Both the position numbers and the translations under genes were made by a program. Shown here in pieces: positions 1-11,944 of a stretch of 64,000 bases of DNA (position 1 is the first letter of the stretch; each line of letters opens with the position of its first letter). Origin of the DNA: Selaginella moellendorffii (Eukaryota > Streptophyta > Lycopodiopsida > Selaginellales > Selaginellaceae). The notes beneath the pieces were generated by a model. That model saw only the letters and a list, made by a program, of their open reading frames with translations. It was not told the DNA's origin and did not search any database. The stretch lies in contig NW_003314263.1 in NCBI RefSeq assembly GCF_000143415.4, positions 684,165-748,164 of the forward strand, in the 5' to 3' direction.

Positions 1-1336
1 CTGGAAGGGAACGAAGCAAACCTGAAGGAAGGTGGCGAGGTACCTTATTCCGGGCACAAGTGTCACAGGAGGTAACAAAAGCTTTGATGTAGTCGTCCAT
101 GTGAGGCCACCAAAAGTCCCGTGCAACTAGCTCATAAGTTTTCGCAATGCCGAAGTGACCAGCAGTCGGGCTATCGTGGCACGCCATCAGGACCAACCTT
201 CGAGCATCACCTTCAGGAACGTAAAGCTGCTCCCCACGGTACAATAAGCCATCTAAGAACTTGAACTTGTCAAATCGCCGGCAGTCGGGAGTCACTGGGT
301 GTCCAGCCTGAAGATGGGGGAAAATGTCGCTAGCGAGATCATCGGATTGAAGATCGTTTCTGATTGCATCCATCAAGGAGGAGTCCTGAGGGGCCAGGGA
401 AATTGCCATAACTTGAAGCCGATCAGGACCGAGGATAACTTGATCCTGTTGATCGAAGGCAGGATTACCAGGCCTGAGACTAAGATAGGAGCGCCTTGAA
501 AGAGCATCAGGAAGGCCTTGAAACTTTCTAGGTCTGTACTTGATAACAAAGTCAAACCGACTCAAGAATTGTGCCCACCTTGCTTGACGACAGCTTAAAA
601 CTCGGGAAGTGGCAAAGTACTCGAGATTTTTGTGATCCGTCCAGACTGTTGTTTGATGGCTCGCCCCCTCCAAGAAACGGCGCCACTCTCCAAAGGAATC
701 CACGATGGCAAGGAGCTCCTTGTCGTGGATTTCGTAATTGATCTCCGCAGGCTGGAATTTCCGAGAATGGAAAGCGACCGGATGAAGTTCGTGATCCGCT
801 CCGAGTTGAGACAGCACAGCACCAATGGCAAAGTCGGAGGCGTCAGCCTCGATGAAGAAAGGTTGTGAGGAATCAGCATGGATCAAGACAGGAGCAGAAC
901 TGAAGGCCGCCTTGAGTGTGTCGAAGGCCTGCTAGGCAGCAGCAGACCAAGAGAAGGGAACATCCTTGTGAGTGAGATGTGTGAAAGGAAGGACAATGTC
1001 AAAGTAGTGATCAATGAATTTGCGGTAGAAGTTGGCGAAGCCAAGGAAAACCTGAACGTCCGACATTGATTGTGCAGGCTCCCATTCGAGAATAGTCTTG
1101 ACTTTGGCAGGATCCATTGTGATACCCTCAAGAGTGACAATGTACCCAAAGAACTCCACAGACTGCTGATCAAAGGAACATTTCTCAAGCTTCTCAAGCT
1201 TCACGTATAGGCCGTGTTCTCGCAGCTTCGCTAGCACCTTACGTACATGTTTGTCATGCTCCTCCTGAGTTTTTGAGTAGATGAGGATGTCATCGAGGTA
1301 GACGATCACCATCTGATGAAGAAACTCCCGAAAGAC
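1..1336 (-). pseudogene. Ty3/gypsy pol, 3' part: RT end, RNase H, start of integrase
   Basis: Minus-strand translation gives the RT catalytic YLDD box (in the motif VIVYLDDILIYS near 1270-1300), then an RNase H domain (about 870-560) and the post-RNase H motif ending PDALSRR. The H2C2 zinc finger of integrase (CDTCARNK) lies near 40-80, and the reading frame leaves the window at position 1. One in-frame TAG at 934-932 sits where related elements have a Gln in the RT/RNase H linker. It continues the RT at 9136 onward: the two halves join exactly once the 1342-9135 insertion and one copy of its target duplication are removed. An inactive element; the family assignment is secure, but the integrase end is unseen. 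Confidence 0.93.
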
Positions 1337-1341
1337 GTTGT
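1337..1341. repeat. Target-site duplication, left copy (GTTGT)
   Basis: The five bases GTTGT immediately precede the TG end of the nested LTR element, and the same five follow its CA end at 9136-9140. Removing the element and one copy restores the interrupted RT reading frame of the surrounding gypsy element, which confirms the insertion point. Confidence 0.95.
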
Positions 1342-2443
1342 TGTAAGCGACTAAATTTTCCATTCTACTTTAGTCACTTAACCACACCTCTGACCACTTG
1401 GAGGAGTCTCATTCACAACCTCCATAAGTCCAATCCAGGACTTGGGACTTGCTAGCCCCGAGAATGGCATCCATGCCACTCAACATTTGCACTTGGTCCA
1501 AGTGCTCCACGTGTCCGATCCCATGACCGACACTCAAAGGTACCACCGACATAGCAGCCCGTTACGCTAAGGCCATGCCCAATCACCTTTGCCACACTGG
1601 TAGTCCAATACCACTTGCATCACCGTCTTGGCTCTCCAAGACTAGGCAAACCATCCGTGAGTGGTCATCTCAGATCCACTCCTTAGCATCCTTAGGATGC
1701 CCACCGACAAGGGGAATAGCCTTCCCCAATATCCCTCTGTCAGTCCCCACTAAGTCCCTTTCTGCCCCTGGCGGTGTTTGCCAACACTGCCACTGGATCG
1801 AGACTCACAGGCCCGACCACTAAGTCCCACGGTCCTCTGGGACTTCCTCACCACATGACTGTGTCCTTGGTCACTACCCCAGAGGACTGCTCCTCTTCCT
1901 TTCCACAGTCTGGGCCTTTGGGACAACATTTCGGAACACCATGGCCTTACGCGAGCCACCTGGGTACTCTCCTCGCCTTCTGCCCTTGGGTGCTCTAGCC
2001 ATGGGCTTAGAGCGGGTTCCGTTGAGCCACGACAGGTATCCAAGTAGGTAGTGCCACCCACACTTGGACTGGGAGCATCGGCCAGTCGATCTCCCGGGGG
2101 AACTAGAGCCGGCTCTTGAACACTTCACCAAGCTACCCCGCTTGTCGGTCTGTGTTCACTCTAGTCTTGGACTTCCCAGTGGGCAGCTCATCACCCAACA
2201 CTGGGTCCAGCCTTCCTGGGCCAAACTGGCCTTTCCTGGCCAAACTGGCTCCACTGCAGTCCTCCCCCTACTATACTTTTGGAGCTCACCAAACCCCCCA
2301 GGGTCTGGGAGACGAACGCTTTGGGCTTTCACCCTCTCAGGCTCCGGACTCGGACTCGGACTCGGACTCGGACTCGGACTCGGACTCGGACTCGGGCTCG
2401 GGCTCGGTCTCGGCCTCGGCCTCGGTCTCGGTCTCGGTCCCGA

Positions 2444-2475
<32 letters not shown>

Positions 2476-3208
2476 CCGGTCTCGTTCTCGACTTCGGACT
2501 CCATCTCGGACTCCATCTCGGACTCCATCTCGGACTCCATCTCGGGTCCATCTCGGACTCCATCTCGGACTCCATCTCGGACTCCATCTCGGGTCCATCT
2601 CGGACTCCATCTCGGACTCCATTTCGGGTCCATCTTGGGTCCACCTCGGACTCCATCTCGGACTCCATCTCGGACTCCATCTCGGGTCCATCTCGGACTC
2701 CACTTCGGACTCCAACTCGGGTCCATCTCGGGTCCACCTCGGACTCCACTTCGGACTCCATCTCGGACTCCATCTCAGGTCCATCTCGGACTCCACTTCG
2801 GACTCCAACTCGGGTCCATCTCGGGTCCACCTCGGACTCCATCTCGGACTCCATCTCGGGTCCATCTCGGACTCCACTTCGGACTCCAACTCGGGTCCAT
2901 CTCGGACTCCACTTCGGACTCCAACTCAGGTCCATCTCGGACTCCACTTCGGACTCCAACTCGGGTCCATCTCGGACACTCCCACGTGTCATGTGTTGGT
3001 CCTTTTGGGTCCCTTTTTGGAGCCTCGCCTTTTGCTCGCTTCGTGCTCGTTCCTCAAGCACTTCGTTGGGAGTTCCACTCCCGCTCTTGACTTTTCAAGT
3101 CGGAGCTTTTGGTCCAAACGTGTTACGCTCGTTTGGCTCTCGCTTCGGCCACTACCATGTGGCGCCCTTCCAGCTCCACTTTGGGGCCTAGGGATTTTGT
3201 GTCTCACA
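1342..3208 (-). repeat. LTR of the nested element (3' LTR in transcript sense)
   Basis: Begins TGTAAGCGAC and ends CTCACA on the plus strand; it matches 7304-9135 along its length apart from scattered substitutions and a different number of tandem repeat units. On the transcript strand it runs TGTGAG...CTTACA. The length difference between LTRs (35 bp) comes from the simple-repeat block. Confidence 0.95.
2346..2978. repeat. Tandem repeat block inside the LTR
   Basis: First a hexamer array of GGACTC that drifts into GGTCTC and GGCCTC variants (to about 2490), then an array mixing the 12-mer GGACTCCATCTC and the 11-mer GGGTCCATCTC. The mixed unit lengths keep several frames open on both strands, so long spurious ORFs arise; none is a gene. 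The same block is in the other LTR. Confidence 0.93.
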
Positions 3209-3220
3209 ACTCCACCACCC
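3209..3220 (-). other. Polypurine tract of the nested element
   Basis: Minus-strand GGGTGGTGGAGT directly abuts the inner edge of the LTR that is 3' in transcript sense. This is the expected place for the plus-strand DNA synthesis primer, and it agrees with the orientation given by the primer-binding site. Confidence 0.75.
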
Positions 3221-6200
3221 ATAGACGAAGTTCGATGTCCTCATCGAACGGTGAACCATTTTATAAAGTAACACCCGCATGTGTTACCATTTCCATCCTT
3301 GGCGCGTAGCCAATATTTGTCAATGGTGTGACATTGAAGGCTCACCATGCCTTCTCCATATTCGTCAATGGTTGGACATTGAAGGCTCACCATGCCTTTT
3401 GCATATCCTCTAAGGAGGGTAGTCTCTCCAACTTAGAGACTGATTGGACCACATATAGTGGTTCTTTCCTTTTATTGGTTTAGTTCTCGCTAAACCTCTT
3501 AGAGACCCTTCTCTAAGTCAATCCCACTACTCCTTCTCGAGTAGTCTCAATTTCCATCGATATAACCTTTGCACTTTGGAACTTTGAATTTTGACTTCTT
3601 GGAGTCAATTTTCTAGGTGTCTCCGACACCTTGCCTTGCACCTTTTGTGCAACTCCACTTCCCATCCTAGGAAGTTCTCTACTCGAGGGCACCATCATCC
3701 TCTCTTCTATTTCGTGCCAAAGTTCCAGTTATCATACTTTGTGCTAGGGCTGTTCATGGCCCTATCATTTGGCTACCTTACCGCTCCCTCCCTTGGAGCT
3801 TCCACTTTCGCCAAATCGGAGCATTTCGGAATCCCTCCTTGGAAACACACTTCCTTTCCCGCAACTTGTTAGCGTCCAACACATTAGTGTTCCTCGCCTA
3901 ACTTTGTCACTTGGATTCCTTCCAAGGGATTCCACGGCCCTATCTTGGCCACTCATCTTTTGCTCCTATCCGTTGATTGTTGCACCAAGCAACATCGAAT
4001 CTCTACCTCCCTCCTTGAGGTATTGTTTCGGTTCCATAGCAAAGACTCTTCTTTGCCAAGTCCGGAGGATGTTCACCCCTAGTACGTCTCTTTAGCATCT
4101 TCTGCTATGGGCTCTATCCACGGCCCAACTTCGTGACCCTCCCATGGGTCTTTTATAGAGACTACTTTCCTCGGACTCACTATGCCATCGCACGGACATA
4201 GTTTATTTCCCTTAGGTGCTCTTCCCACTTGGTCATCACGACCAAGCCACACCACCTTAAACAGTTCAATTTCAACATTTTGAACCAGGAACTTCATTCC
4301 TTAGCCAACCAAGGACCTTGTCCTTATCTGGCCATAAGATCACCTAGTGATCTCACCTTGGCACCTTAACAGAGTTGCCAAGAGGTACTTGGTCTTCTAG
4401 ACCTCCAAGTTGTTGACTATAACCCCGGGGGCATCCCCCACACTTGGCGGTGCACCCAAGCCAGCCCTTACGGCCAAGGGTTCATAGCAACTGAGATTAG
4501 GTGTCCCCATCTCACTCACCACGACCTTGGTGCCACTTGCACCAAAGCGTTCAAGTTAGATATGCTGAGCTTTCACACTAAGCAATCTAACCGTGCATCA
4601 CGACTCCGAGGCATCCCTCGCTTGGCGGTGTGCCCAAACCAGTCTCCCCACTGAGAGTCCATGACCACCGAAATATGAGTGTCCTCATATTCCAAACCAT
4701 CACCACGCCCTAGTGATTTGGGACTCGAACCCAAGCACTAGAGGGTCGGGACTCGAACCCAACCTCCGTATATGCATCTACGGACGGCATCACACAAGAT
4801 GCCTGGCGTGACTCCCCACGCCGGTGCATCAACTTATTTTTAAAGCGCGCTACAGATCACAGCTTAGGAACCTAGTTCCTCCACACTGCCAAGTCCTCTC
4901 ACTTGACATGTCTGTGATCATGCATGGACTTCTCCATGCTCGGCCCCATGGCCCACCCTTTTTGAAGTTATCACCTTCAACTAGGGTATTTGTTCCCCCG
5001 ACGTGCCAATCTCGCTTGGCAAGTTCTCCGACCACTGTAACATGGTTCCTGCATAAGCGTGAAAGTCCTTGACCATCGACTTTCGTTCAAAGCCCTCTCT
5101 TTGAACACTCGGGAACTACTTCCCTAACCTTGATAGCCTTGCCTCATGGCAAGCTTCAAGACCACGCTTCTGCTGCGCCACTCTGATTTCGCGCGTTCCA
5201 TGAACCATTTACACTTGGCCTTTCTAGGTACTAAGCTACCTAGAATCGTCTTTGGGAACCTTGAAGGAACTCTGTCCCTCAGCTTGCTAAGGCCTCCCTT
5301 TTGCAAGCCTTCCAAATGCCACATAATCTAACATGGACAATTCCATAACTTAGACTCTCCATGGCATCACGGTTGCTAGCGGCAACACCCTCGAGCCCCC
5401 ACTTGATTCCCCACTCCCAGCTGGCATAACCAACCTTGGTTATGCCCTTCGATTTCTATGGTTCAGTTCCATCCCAATACTACTTGCCTTTGGCTTCACA
5501 CCTTTCCTTCGGTCATTCTCCTCCAGATCAGGAGGATAGCTTTGCACTTTCTATCATGCCTTAGCAAGTATTCTTAGGGATGAACCTACCCCATAGCCCA
5601 GGGAGTGGTTCCTCAATCCGGGTATGCTCACCTTATAATCCCACACACTGGGATTACATTGTTGCTTATGGGCCTTTACATGCCCATCACTAGCCTTGCC
5701 AAAATTCCATTTTTGGCTTTGTCCAACTTAGGTAGACAGTCCTCTCCTGTCTCCGCAACCTTGGACATTTGGATAGCACCTTCTATCCATCATTCGCTAG
5801 GGACTTAGTCCCTTGGGACTTATCCATTGCCCTCGCGACATCAAACACCACCTTTTGGTGTTCTAGAGTGTTCAGGTGTCCCAATGATGGCTTTCTTGAC
5901 AATGAGTATTTCCTTTTATGACATTGACTTACTATATCGCAACATAAGCAACTTATCCCCCGCAAGGGTATATCCGACTTCCCTATGCTAGAAGTCTTGG
6001 GTAGCTACCTTCTACCCGTTTAACCAGTTATTTTGCACCTCTTGCTTAGTTGCCTCATAGTTGTCAAGTCCTACAACTCATTGCTTAGTGCTTTCACACC
6101 TCCATCATTATCTGGGTCACCACACTCCAACTGCATGCTCTGCAGCTTAGGCTATGCCATTCCCATTTCCATTGGGATTCCTTTGGCAAGGGGTTCTCAT

Positions 6201-7288
6201 GAACCCACCAACATAGCCTCAACGTATCACACCTTGGCACATTTGGTGTCTCCACACCATCGGCTCCACGAGCCTACCTCTATGACACTTCTTCTTTGTG
6301 TCTAAGTCTTTGCCAAGACCAATGCCATTCTTTCTCATGCCAACCATCCGTTAGCACTACACCATAGAGGTCACACACAACTTTGTGTCAAAGTTGTTTT
6401 CTTTTTGGGAACACCTTTCCCACGACTTTAGCATGGCACATTTTGCCATCGATGAGATACCCTCTATTCTCATCCTTGGATCCTATGATCCCCCCCCATC
6501 CTTTGTGGGGTACAACACACCTCAGTCCAAATGCTTCCATCAGTCCCTTTAGGACCATCCGTTGACTCTACTTGAGTCATCTAGCAGTTTTGGACTTGGT
6601 TAATCCACAGACCCGTAAGGTCCTACTTGTGAGGCACTAGCTCACTGGAATACACTTCTTGCATTCCTGTCCTACTCAAAAGGACTATTTTCACAAGTGT
6701 TACTCCGACACTTGATTTTGTTATCTGGGGGCAACCTTTGCCCCTTAGGATTACTTGTCCATGTGATGAGAACACCAACTCATCCACTTAATACACCCCC
6801 AACTCCTTGGGTTGTTCCAGCATTTATTAGAGGTAGCCCCGGCTACCTTTTCAAGGACTTGAGTCCTCTTCCGTATTTGACCTCCCACGGTCATTACTTC
6901 TAGTCTCACATTCATGAGCACCAACCTCAACTATATGAGGATAATCTTGTGACTCCTTTATTGTTTTGGAGTCTCTATCTTTCCCGTGATCCCAACTTTA
7001 GTTGTTTACCACAACAACCTTAGCCAATTTGCTGAGACAAATGCTCATTCGGATCACATCCTCAACTCAATGAGGAAAACCTTGCACTGTTCCCAAGATC
7101 CCAAAGTCGTTCCATTATTGGCCCTTTTCTATCCACCACCTCGTCTACAAGTTCACACATGAACTGTAATGGGGAGCCATGTCTTCCTGACTTGCTACTC
7201 CTCAAGGATAGGCCCACTCCTCGGACCTTCCAATGCCAACACTAGTGGTGATATACTTGAGCACCAATAAAAGTCGGACTAAGGAACA
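3221..7288 (-). other. Non-coding internal region of the LARD
   Basis: About 4.1 kb, rich in C and T on the plus strand, with no ORF above about 110 codons and no trace of retroviral protein motifs on either strand. A diverged copy of part of it (about 4600-5560) lies at 12.2-13.15 kb in the same orientation, so this interior is a conserved part of a family and not random capture. Confidence 0.8.
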
Positions 7289-7300
7289 GCTCCGATACCA
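7289..7300 (-). other. Primer-binding site, initiator-Met tRNA type
   Basis: Minus-strand TGGTATCGGAGC lies three bases inside the LTR. It differs at one position from TGGTATCAGAGC, the usual plant retrotransposon primer site complementary to the 3' end of initiator tRNA-Met. It fixes the element's orientation as minus. Confidence 0.9.
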
Positions 7301-7303
7301 AAT

Positions 7304-8405
7304 TGTAAGCGACTAAATTTTCCATTCTACTTTAGTCACTTAACCACACCTCTGACCACTTGGAGGAGTCTCATTCACAACCTCCATAAGTCCAATCCAG
7401 GACTTGGGACTTGCTAGCCCCGAGAATGGCATCCATGCCACTCAACATTTGCACTTGGTCCAAGTGCTCCACGTGTCCGATCCCATGACCGACACTCAAA
7501 GGTACCACCGACATAGCAGCCCGTTACGCTAAGGCCATGCCCAATCACCTTTGCCACACTGGTAGTCCAATACCACTTGCATCACCGTCTTGGCTCTCCA
7601 AGACTAGGCAAACCATCCGTGAGTGGTCATCTCAGATCCACTCCTTAGCATCCTTAGGATGCCCACCGACAAGGGGAATAGCCTTCCCCAATATCCCTCT
7701 GTCAGTCCCCACTAAGTCCCTTTCTGCCCCTGGCCGTGTTTGCCAACACTGCCACTGGATCGAGACCCACAGGCCCGACCACTAAGTCCCATGGTCCTCT
7801 GGGACTTCCTCACCACACGACTGTGTCCTTGGTCACTACCCCAGAGGACTGCTCCTCTTCCTTTCCACAGTCTGGGCCTTTGGGACAACATTTCGGAACA
7901 CCGTGGCCTTACGCGAGCCACCTGGGTACTCTCCTCGCCTTCTGTCCTTGGGTGCTCTAGCCATGGGCTTAGAGCGGGTTCCGTTGAGCCACGACAGGTA
8001 TCCAAGTAGGTAGTGCCACCCACACTTGGACTGGGAGCATCGGCCAGTCGATCTCCCGGGGGAACTAGAGCCGGCTCTTGAACACTTCACCAAGCTACCC
8101 CGCTTGTCGGTCTGTGTTCACTCTAGTCTTGGACTTCCCAGTGGGCAGCTCATCACCCAACACTGGGTCCGGCCTTCCTGGGCCAAACTGGCCTTTCCTG
8201 GCCAAACTGGCTCCACTGCAGTCCTCCCCCTACTATACTTTTGGAGCTCACCAAACCCCCCAGGGTCTGGGAGACGAACGCTTTGGGCTTTCACCCTCTC
8301 AGGCTCCGGACTCGGACTCGGACTCGGACTCGGACTCGGACTCGGACTCGGACTCGGGCTCGGGCTCGGTCTCGGCCTCGGCCTCGGTCTCGGTCTCGGT
8401 CCCGA

Positions 8406-8437
<32 letters not shown>

Positions 8438-9135
8438 CCGGTCTCGGTCTCGACTTCGGACTCCATCTCGGACTCCATCTCGGACTCCATCTCGGACTCC
8501 ATCTCGGGTCCATCTCGGGTCCATCTCGGACTCCATCTCGGACTCCATCTCGGGTCCATCTCGGACTCCATCTCGGACTCCATCTCGGACTCCATCTCGG
8601 ACTCCATCTCGGGTCCATCTCGGACTCCACTTCGGACTCCAACTCGGGTCCATCTCGGGTCCACCTCACCTCAGGCTTCGGACTCCATCTCAGACTCCAT
8701 CTCAGGTCCATCTTGGACTCCACTTCGGACTCCAACTCGGGTCCATCTCGGGTCCACCTCGGACTCCATCTCGGACTCCATCTCGGGTCCATCTCGGACT
8801 CCACTTCGGACTCCAACTCGGGTCCATCTCGGACTCCACTTCGGACTCCAACTCAGGTCCATCTCGGACTCCACTTCGGACTCCAACTCGGGTCCATCTC
8901 GGACACTCCCACGTGTCATGTGTTGGTCCTTTTGGGTCCCTTTTTGGAGCCTCGCCTTTTGCTCGCTTCGTGCTCGTTCCTCAAGCACTTCGTTGGGAGT
9001 TCCACTCCCGCTCTTGACTTTTCAAGTCGGAGCTTTTGGTCCAAACGTGTTACGCTCGTTTGGCTCTCGCTTCGGCCACTACCATGTGGCGCCCTTCCAG
9101 CTCCACTTTGGGGCCTAGGGATTTTGTGTCTCACA
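7304..9135 (-). repeat. LTR of the nested element (5' LTR in transcript sense)
   Basis: 1,832 bp, starting TGTAAGCGAC and ending TCACA on the plus strand. Nearly identical to 1342-3208; the last 230 bases look identical. The promoter-bearing LTR in the minus-strand transcript. Confidence 0.95.
8308..8905. repeat. Tandem repeat block inside the second LTR
   Basis: Same hexamer and 11/12-mer arrays as at 2346-2978 but with a different unit count and a short unique interruption near 8668-8682. This shows independent repeat contraction or expansion after insertion. Confidence 0.9.
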
Positions 9136-9140
9136 GTTGT
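9136..9140. repeat. Target-site duplication, right copy (GTTGT)
   Basis: Second copy of the five bases at 1337-1341, directly after the CA terminus of the nested element. Confidence 0.95.
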
Positions 9141-10458
9141 TCGCCATGTGTTGGAAAACTGCTGGAGCATTTGTCAAGCCAAATGGCATGACAGTGTACT
9201 CGAAGTGGCCATAGCGGGTTCAGAACGCAGTCTTCCATTCATCACCAGGCCGGATCCGGATCAGGTTGTATGCTCCACGGAGGTCGATCTTGGTGAAGAA
9301 GCGGGCACCGCCGAGGTGTTCCAACAGGTCCGAGATCAGGGGAAGCGGATAACGGTTCCGAACAGTCACCTTGTTCAAACCTCGGTAGTCGATGACTAGC
9401 CGCAAGCTCCCATCCTTCTTCTTGACAAAGAAGACAGGCGCTCTAGCCGGGGACTGCGAATGCTGAATGTAGCCCGAGGCAAGGTTCTCATCCACGTACT
9501 CTTTGAGGGCCTTAAGCTCGGACGGGGATAACCCGTAGATAGGCCCCCACGGAGGTGACGCTCCTTCCTGTAAATCAATGGGACAATCATAAGGCCGATG
9601 AACAGGCAGTACACTAGCTTTTTTCTTGTCAAACACATCCCCAAAATCATGATACTTCTCAGGAAGACTGACAGGAGAAACATGCAAAGCAAAAAGAAAA
9701 AGAGGTTCTTCATGAAGGAGTTCTTTCATAGTGATTGTGGAGATAGGAGGAGGTGTACGACTAAATGGAATGATGAGACGAGGATACGGTCCAATGTAAG
9801 ATGGAAGAGAGGAAAAAGAAGAGGGTGAAAACTTAATAGAGTCAGGAACAGAACCCCGATTTGAGTTTAGGGAACTTTTCCTGATTCGGACTCGATGAAC
9901 AGCAGGGGAAGCCGTGGGAGAGATGAGCTGTAATTCCTTCCAACAAATCTGAGGCTGATGTAGTTGGAACCAAGGAAGACCGAGCACCACAGAGGAGGAC
10001 TTGCTGTTGATGATGTTGAAGGCGATATCGGTGACGGTGGACCCGATGTGTACTCGAACGGGCAACGTTTCCCTAAGTCCAGAAGATGGAGACACAAAAT
10101 GCCCGCCGATGCCTTCAACCCTCAAATCCCGTATGGTAGGAGAAAGAGGAACGTGATGTCGGGCAGCAAAGTCCGTATCCATGAAGCAGGAAGTTGCACC
10201 CGAGTCCAGTAACGCCAGAGCCTTGAGTCCTGATTGTCCGGTGAAAGAAAGGAGACATGGGACGCGGAAGTTGCGGGAATTGGTGGTGGCTTTGATGAAA
10301 GGTGGTGAGGAGCTTGATAAAGAAGAAAAGTGATTTTTATTCAGGGAGTCCAAACAGACAGCTCCTACTCTGTTTGGACAGGGTCGTTTCCCGACTGCAA
10401 TAGAGGTGGACTTTGAGGCAGAGTGAACTCGAGCAGTCGAGGAGGCTTCTTGGGACAT
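9136..10458 (-). pseudogene. Ty3/gypsy pol, 5' part: aspartic protease and RT
   Basis: Minus-strand frame with the retroviral protease motif [12 protein letters not shown], a long linker, then RT motifs [21 protein letters not shown] and [16 protein letters not shown], ending in [20 protein letters not shown] at the insertion point. A TGA at 9222-9220 interrupts the RT where related elements read Arg (CGA). Protease/pol lies one frame off from the gag zinc knuckle just upstream, which is either decay or an original gag-pol frameshift. The RT continues at 1336 downward. Non-functional. Confidence 0.93.
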
Positions 10459-11334
10459 ACAGCTGCTTTGTGATTAGGATCAGCACAATAGAGGCAAAGA
10501 TTATGAGATATTCAACGTTGCTTCTCAGCAGGACTCAACTTCCCTCTAATGAGTCGGGGAGTACCAGAAATATCCATCGGAACCGGAGCAGTAGGTTCAG
10601 GAGTATGCCCCAAAGACTCAAGCTGGGATTCCTGAGTCTGGGACGGAAAAATAGCGGCGCGGCGACTTTCCTGACGACGTTCAAAGAGACGATTGTCACA
10701 TCGAACAGCTTTGTTGATGGCATCCGACAGGTCCTTGGGATCCTCCATGGTGAGCAACAAATCCTTGACATCGTTGTTGAGGCCGAAACGAAATTGGTCA
10801 ATCAGGGCCCGCTCATCCCACTGAGTGTCCAAAGCAAGGAGTTGGAACTCTGCGGCATAGATCGAGGCAGGACGAGACCCCTGAGAGAGACGTCTCATCT
10901 TTGTGGTAGCAGCCCGAACCCGATTCGTCTCGCCAAAACATGCTTCGAGCTTCTCTTTGAACAATTAAAGATCCATCAACTCTGGAACCACGACCCCTTT
11001 CATGCTCTTCTCTAGAAGAGGAGAAAACCATGACAAAGCTGCATCTTCGAGCAACGTCCCAATTGCGCCGATTTGAGACTCGGGAGTAAGGTACCGCCGA
11101 TGTTGAAGTGCGAAGATCAACTCCATCTGGTTCAGGAATCCGCGAAGCTCCGAACGCTTGCCTGAAAATTTCGCCGGGAAGCTCACCTTCGGTTCAGGAA
11201 CTTTGCTGGATCCTTGAGCCGAAAGTGAAGCAAGCTCCTGCTGCATGCGAAGAAGGGTCGCCTTCAGCTCGGTATTCTCAGACTGGATTTTTGCAAGGAC
11301 TTCAGCAAAGAAATCAGGATGGCTTGGAGACTCC
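10440..11334 (-). pseudogene. Ty3/gypsy gag with CCHC zinc knuckle
   Basis: Starts at an ATG at 11334 (MESPSHPDFFAEVLAKIQ), with a coiled-coil-like N-terminus and then the retrotransposon gag core (FSGKRSELRGFLNQMELIF, later RLSQGSRPASIYAAEFQLLA). A zinc knuckle [14 protein letters not shown] near 10450-10495 follows the CX2CX4HX4C pattern. Two in-frame stops, TAA at 10967-10965 and TGA near 10511-10509, break it. Both fit C-to-T change of Gln and Arg codons. It belongs to the same element as the pol halves on either side of the nested insertion. Confidence 0.9.
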
Positions 11335-11944
11335 ATTGGCAAGAAGAAAGAAAAAAGGGGGAAAAAAAGGCAAAGGTAATCAAACAATCAAAACGAGCTA
11401 AATCAAAAAACGAAAAAACACAATCTGAATCAAACTGTCAAGACCCCTAACAAGATCAAGACTGGAAAATGCAAAAAGACAAAGAGAAAAGCTAGTGGAA
11501 ACAAAGAAGAAGCCTTAGACTGGCGTTGATTTAGATTGTGGAGAAATGGAACAAAGCTAACCTATATATACTATAGGTTGATGAAGCTCCACCACTCTTG
11601 GATCGAGGACGGCCTAAATATAGCTGAGGTCGAGGAGGCGCCACATCATCATCAGGAATGTGGCTCGAGACTCAGGAATCGGGAAGTGTCTCGAGAGTCA
11701 AGGAATAGGGAAGTGTCTCGAGAGTCAGGAATGTGGTCTGCAGGTCAGGAATCCGGCGAGAGTCAGGAATGTGGCAAGAATTGGGGGATTCCTGACAGAT
11801 ATTGGGGAAGGCGGTTCCCCATGTCTGTGGGCATTCTAAAGATGCTAAGGAGTGGATCTGTGATGATCACTCATAGATGGATGGCCAAGTCTTTGAGAGA
11901 CGAGACTATGATATAAGTGTTGGATCACCGGTGTGACAAAGGTG
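11335..11944 (-). repeat. Leader and probable 5' LTR of the gypsy element
   Basis: Lies upstream of gag on the minus strand. It contains a TATA-like stretch near 11565-11580 and short direct repeats of a CTCGAGAGTCAGGAAT-like unit near 11690-11770. The partner LTR is outside the window and no primer-binding site could be identified, so the LTR edges are undefined. No protein-coding gene seen. Confidence 0.5.

Larger units (their letters stand above)
1342..9135 (-). mobile_element. Complete non-autonomous LTR retrotransposon (LARD-type), nested in gypsy
   Basis: A 7,794-bp element with two long direct terminal repeats of 1,867 and 1,832 bp, 5'-TG...CA-3' termini, and a 5-bp target duplication GTTGT on both sides. 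A tRNA-iMet-type primer-binding site (7289-7300) and a purine tract (3209-3220) place the transcript on the minus strand. The internal 4.1 kb has no gag, protease, RT or integrase in any frame, only short unrelated ORFs. Long LTRs with a non-coding interior above 4 kb define LARDs, which must be moved by another element's proteins. I count about seven substitutions (six transitions) over the first kilobase of the two LTRs, so insertion was recent compared with the decay of the host element. Confidence 0.93.

Noticed and set aside
2490-2970. Possible CRISPR-like array
   Set aside because: Units are contiguous 11-12-mers without unique spacers, in a plant LTR; this is a minisatellite.
2064-3271. 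Long overlapping ORFs (up to 375 codons) in several frames on both strands
   Set aside because: They come from 6-, 11- and 12-bp tandem repeats in the LTR; the peptides are simple repeats (SDSDSD, LGLGLG, RTRTRT) with no domain, and the same occurs in the other LTR.
8026-9399. A 457-codon plus-strand ORF
   Set aside because: It crosses the LTR repeat block and runs into the antisense strand of the gypsy RT gene; no conserved protein and no gene start.
11536-11916. A 126-codon ORF with RNREVSRES repeats
   Set aside because: Antisense within the gypsy LTR/leader; the repeats reflect short direct repeats in the DNA.
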